A stretch of 6,740 bases of DNA, taken from the NCBI GenBank assembly GCA_905233405.1, contig CAJOEG010000152.1, forward strand, positions 1 through 6,740, in the 5' to 3' direction. Below are positions 5,895 to 6,740 of this stretch, piece by piece. Within the stretch, counting starts at the first letter, position 1. Each line of letters begins with the position of its first letter. The stretch is from an uncultured Bacteroidales bacterium. GTDB taxonomy: Bacteria; Bacteroidota; Bacteroidia; Bacteroidales; ML635J-15. Position numbers and translations under genes: made by a program. A model generated the notes under the pieces. The model was not told where the DNA came from, did no database searches, and saw only the letters and a list, made by a program, of their open reading frames with translations.

Positions 5895-6402
5895 ATTGCA
5901 TCCTTTCCATCAGGTCCATGATGTCCGATTCCATGGATTCCGTTCTCGGCTGTTCAAGAAATCTGCAAAGTTCCTCGCCTTTCTTGTAGAAGACAATTGC
6001 AGGAAGGAATTGAACATAATAATCGTCAACATTGAGCACATCTACCGTAATTTTGCTGTCGAGGCAGATGAATGTCACAGGAATATCCTTGAAATAGTCG
6101 AGGTCGAAAATTTTGCAGAAACGCGGAACTTCGCGCCTTGAATTGCTTTCCCAAGTTCCCATGAAAACCTGTACACTGTCGAATTTTTCCGGCAGCTCAA
6201 AGTTGAAGTTTTCGGTTTTTACCGTATATGCTTCGTATTCAGCCTTGAACCATCCGTCACCATGATTTTCGAGTGCTTCGCGAGTGCAATAGCCGTATAG
6301 TATGTCCTTGCCATTGTCGTTTATGGTTCTGTTAAGTTGCGAAAAAGCACTGAATGAGCCAAGTACGAAAGCCAGTGCGATAATTATAAGTTTCTTTTCC
6401 AT
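5893..6402 (-). CDS. Secreted thioredoxin-fold protein lacking the CXXC motif
   Basis: The product is 169 aa from the ATG at 6402. Residues 1-21 are a signal peptide (MEKK, hydrophobic core, SAFS|Q), so it acts in the periplasm or envelope. The C-terminal part reads as a thioredoxin fold: a strand SVQVFMG, then TWESNSRREVPRF (83-95) where related proteins have a TWCxxSxREVPRF active site, a helix, the strand PVTFICLD, the probable cis-proline Pro134 in FLPAIVFYKKGEELCRF, and a final helix. The expected nucleophilic Cys is Glu85 (codon GAA), and no CXXC exists anywhere; the four cysteines (39, 96, 113, 146) are scattered. Redox activity by the usual mechanism is therefore unlikely, so a binding or structural role is more plausible. 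The gene starts 4 nt after the pyrC stop, so they are probably co-transcribed. The fold assignment comes from motif reading and is moderately secure; the function is unknown. Confidence 0.78.
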   Translation of the reverse strand: MEKKLIIIALAFVLGSFSAFSQLNRTINDNGKDILYGYCTREALENHGDGWFKAEYEAYTVKTENFNFELPEKFDSVQVFMGTWESNSRREVPRFCKIFDLDYFKDIPVTFICLDSKITVDVLNVDDYYVQFLPAIVFYKKGEELCRFLEQPRTESMESDIMDLMERMQ

Positions 6403-6406
6403 AGTC

Positions 6407-6740
6407 TTATCTGTTAAATTTCAGTTTCATTGCCGATTTGTTCTCTTCAATAATCTTGCCGTTATCAAAGGCTATTTTTCCATTAACAAATGTAGTTGTT
6501 ATTCTTGAGTTGAATGTGTGTCCTTCGAGTGGCGACCATTTGCACTTGTAGAGTAGGTTGTCCTTATTTACTGTATAGGTTGTATTTAAGTCAACCAGTA
6601 CTAGGTCGGCGAAATAACCTTTTCTGATGAATCCGCGGCGGTCAATTTTGTATAGCCTTGCAGGGTTGTGGCACATCCATTTTGCAATGTCTTCGATTTT
6701 GAAATAACCACGCTTTGCGAGTTCTATCATTACTTGTAAC
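6407..6740 (-). CDS. pyrC: Dihydroorotase (class I), C-terminal part, runs off the right edge
   Basis: The last 110 residues are present; the frame remains open to the window edge (reading LQVMIELAKRGYF), so the Met at 6730 is internal and not a start. The C-terminal signature of dihydroorotase and related amidohydrolases is clear: MCHNPARLYKIDRRGFIRKGYFADLVLVDL, then a tail with NLLYKCKWSPLEGHTF and TTFVNGKIAFDNGKI, which completes the small beta-domain of the amidohydrolase fold. KWSPLEG with an -NR end is characteristic of the Bacteroidota PyrC form. The enzyme closes carbamoyl-aspartate to dihydroorotate in pyrimidine synthesis, in the cytoplasm. The zinc-binding residues lie outside the window, so activity cannot be judged; another cyclic amidohydrolase such as a hydantoinase is possible but less likely. 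It is followed after 4 nt by the thioredoxin-fold gene. Confidence 0.88.
   Translation of the reverse strand, partial: LQVMIELAKRGYFKIEDIAKWMCHNPARLYKIDRRGFIRKGYFADLVLVDLNTTYTVNKDNLLYKCKWSPLEGHTFNSRITTTFVNGKIAFDNGKIIEENKSAMKLKFNR

Noticed and set aside
1..6740. CRISPR array, insertion sequence or defence island
   Set aside because: No regularly spaced direct repeats, transposase, integrase or known defence domain is visible; the caspase-like protein is exported, unlike the caspase effectors of known immune systems.

Overview
The window looks like chromosomal DNA of a Bacteroidota member, most likely Bacteroidales. Three candidate promoters carry the phylum's -7 element TAnnTTTG, two of them with a well-placed -33 TTTG. 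Gene starts lack clear Shine-Dalgarno sequences and have A/T-rich leaders. The secreted proteins have signal peptides ending in A|QQ or S|Q, and the protein families present (exported caspase-like proteins with Sel1 repeats, C1 peptidases, PepD, a TWxxxSxRE-type thioredoxin-like protein) are common in that group. The genus cannot be fixed from the sequence alone.

Layout. Positions 1-2191 (minus strand) hold a two-gene unit: a promoter at 2191-2158, a secreted Sel1-repeat/caspase-like (C14) protein, and 12 nt later a secreted papain-like (C1) peptidase that runs off the left edge. Upstream on the same strand is a predicted nucleotidyltransferase of the RlaP/YcgL type (2296-3102), and before it a tRNA-Leu(GAG) gene (3313-3229) with its own promoter and its own GNRA-loop terminator. 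A 266-nt divergent intergenic region (3314-3579) contains the tRNA promoter, a roughly 124-bp imperfect inverted repeat, and the promoter of a plus-strand CoA-type Nudix hydrolase (3580-4191). Next comes pepD (4392-5849, plus), an M20 aminoacyl-histidine dipeptidase with an A-rich, G-free leader and codon use suggesting high expression. A bidirectional terminator (5869-5894) separates it from a converging minus-strand unit: the C-terminal part of dihydroorotase pyrC (entering from the right edge) followed after 4 nt by a secreted thioredoxin-fold protein that has lost its active-site cysteines.

How the genes relate. Most of the window is ordinary housekeeping: tRNA, nucleotide and CoA hygiene, peptide turnover, pyrimidine synthesis. 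The most distinctive parts are (i) the exported caspase-like plus papain-like peptidase pair, probably co-transcribed and acting in the cell envelope, (ii) the thioredoxin-fold protein with Glu at the usual Cys position, and (iii) the palindromic intergenic element between the tRNA and Nudix promoters. No CRISPR array, insertion sequence, phage gene or recognisable defence island is present. Apart from the peptidase pair, nothing suggests a new multi-gene system.
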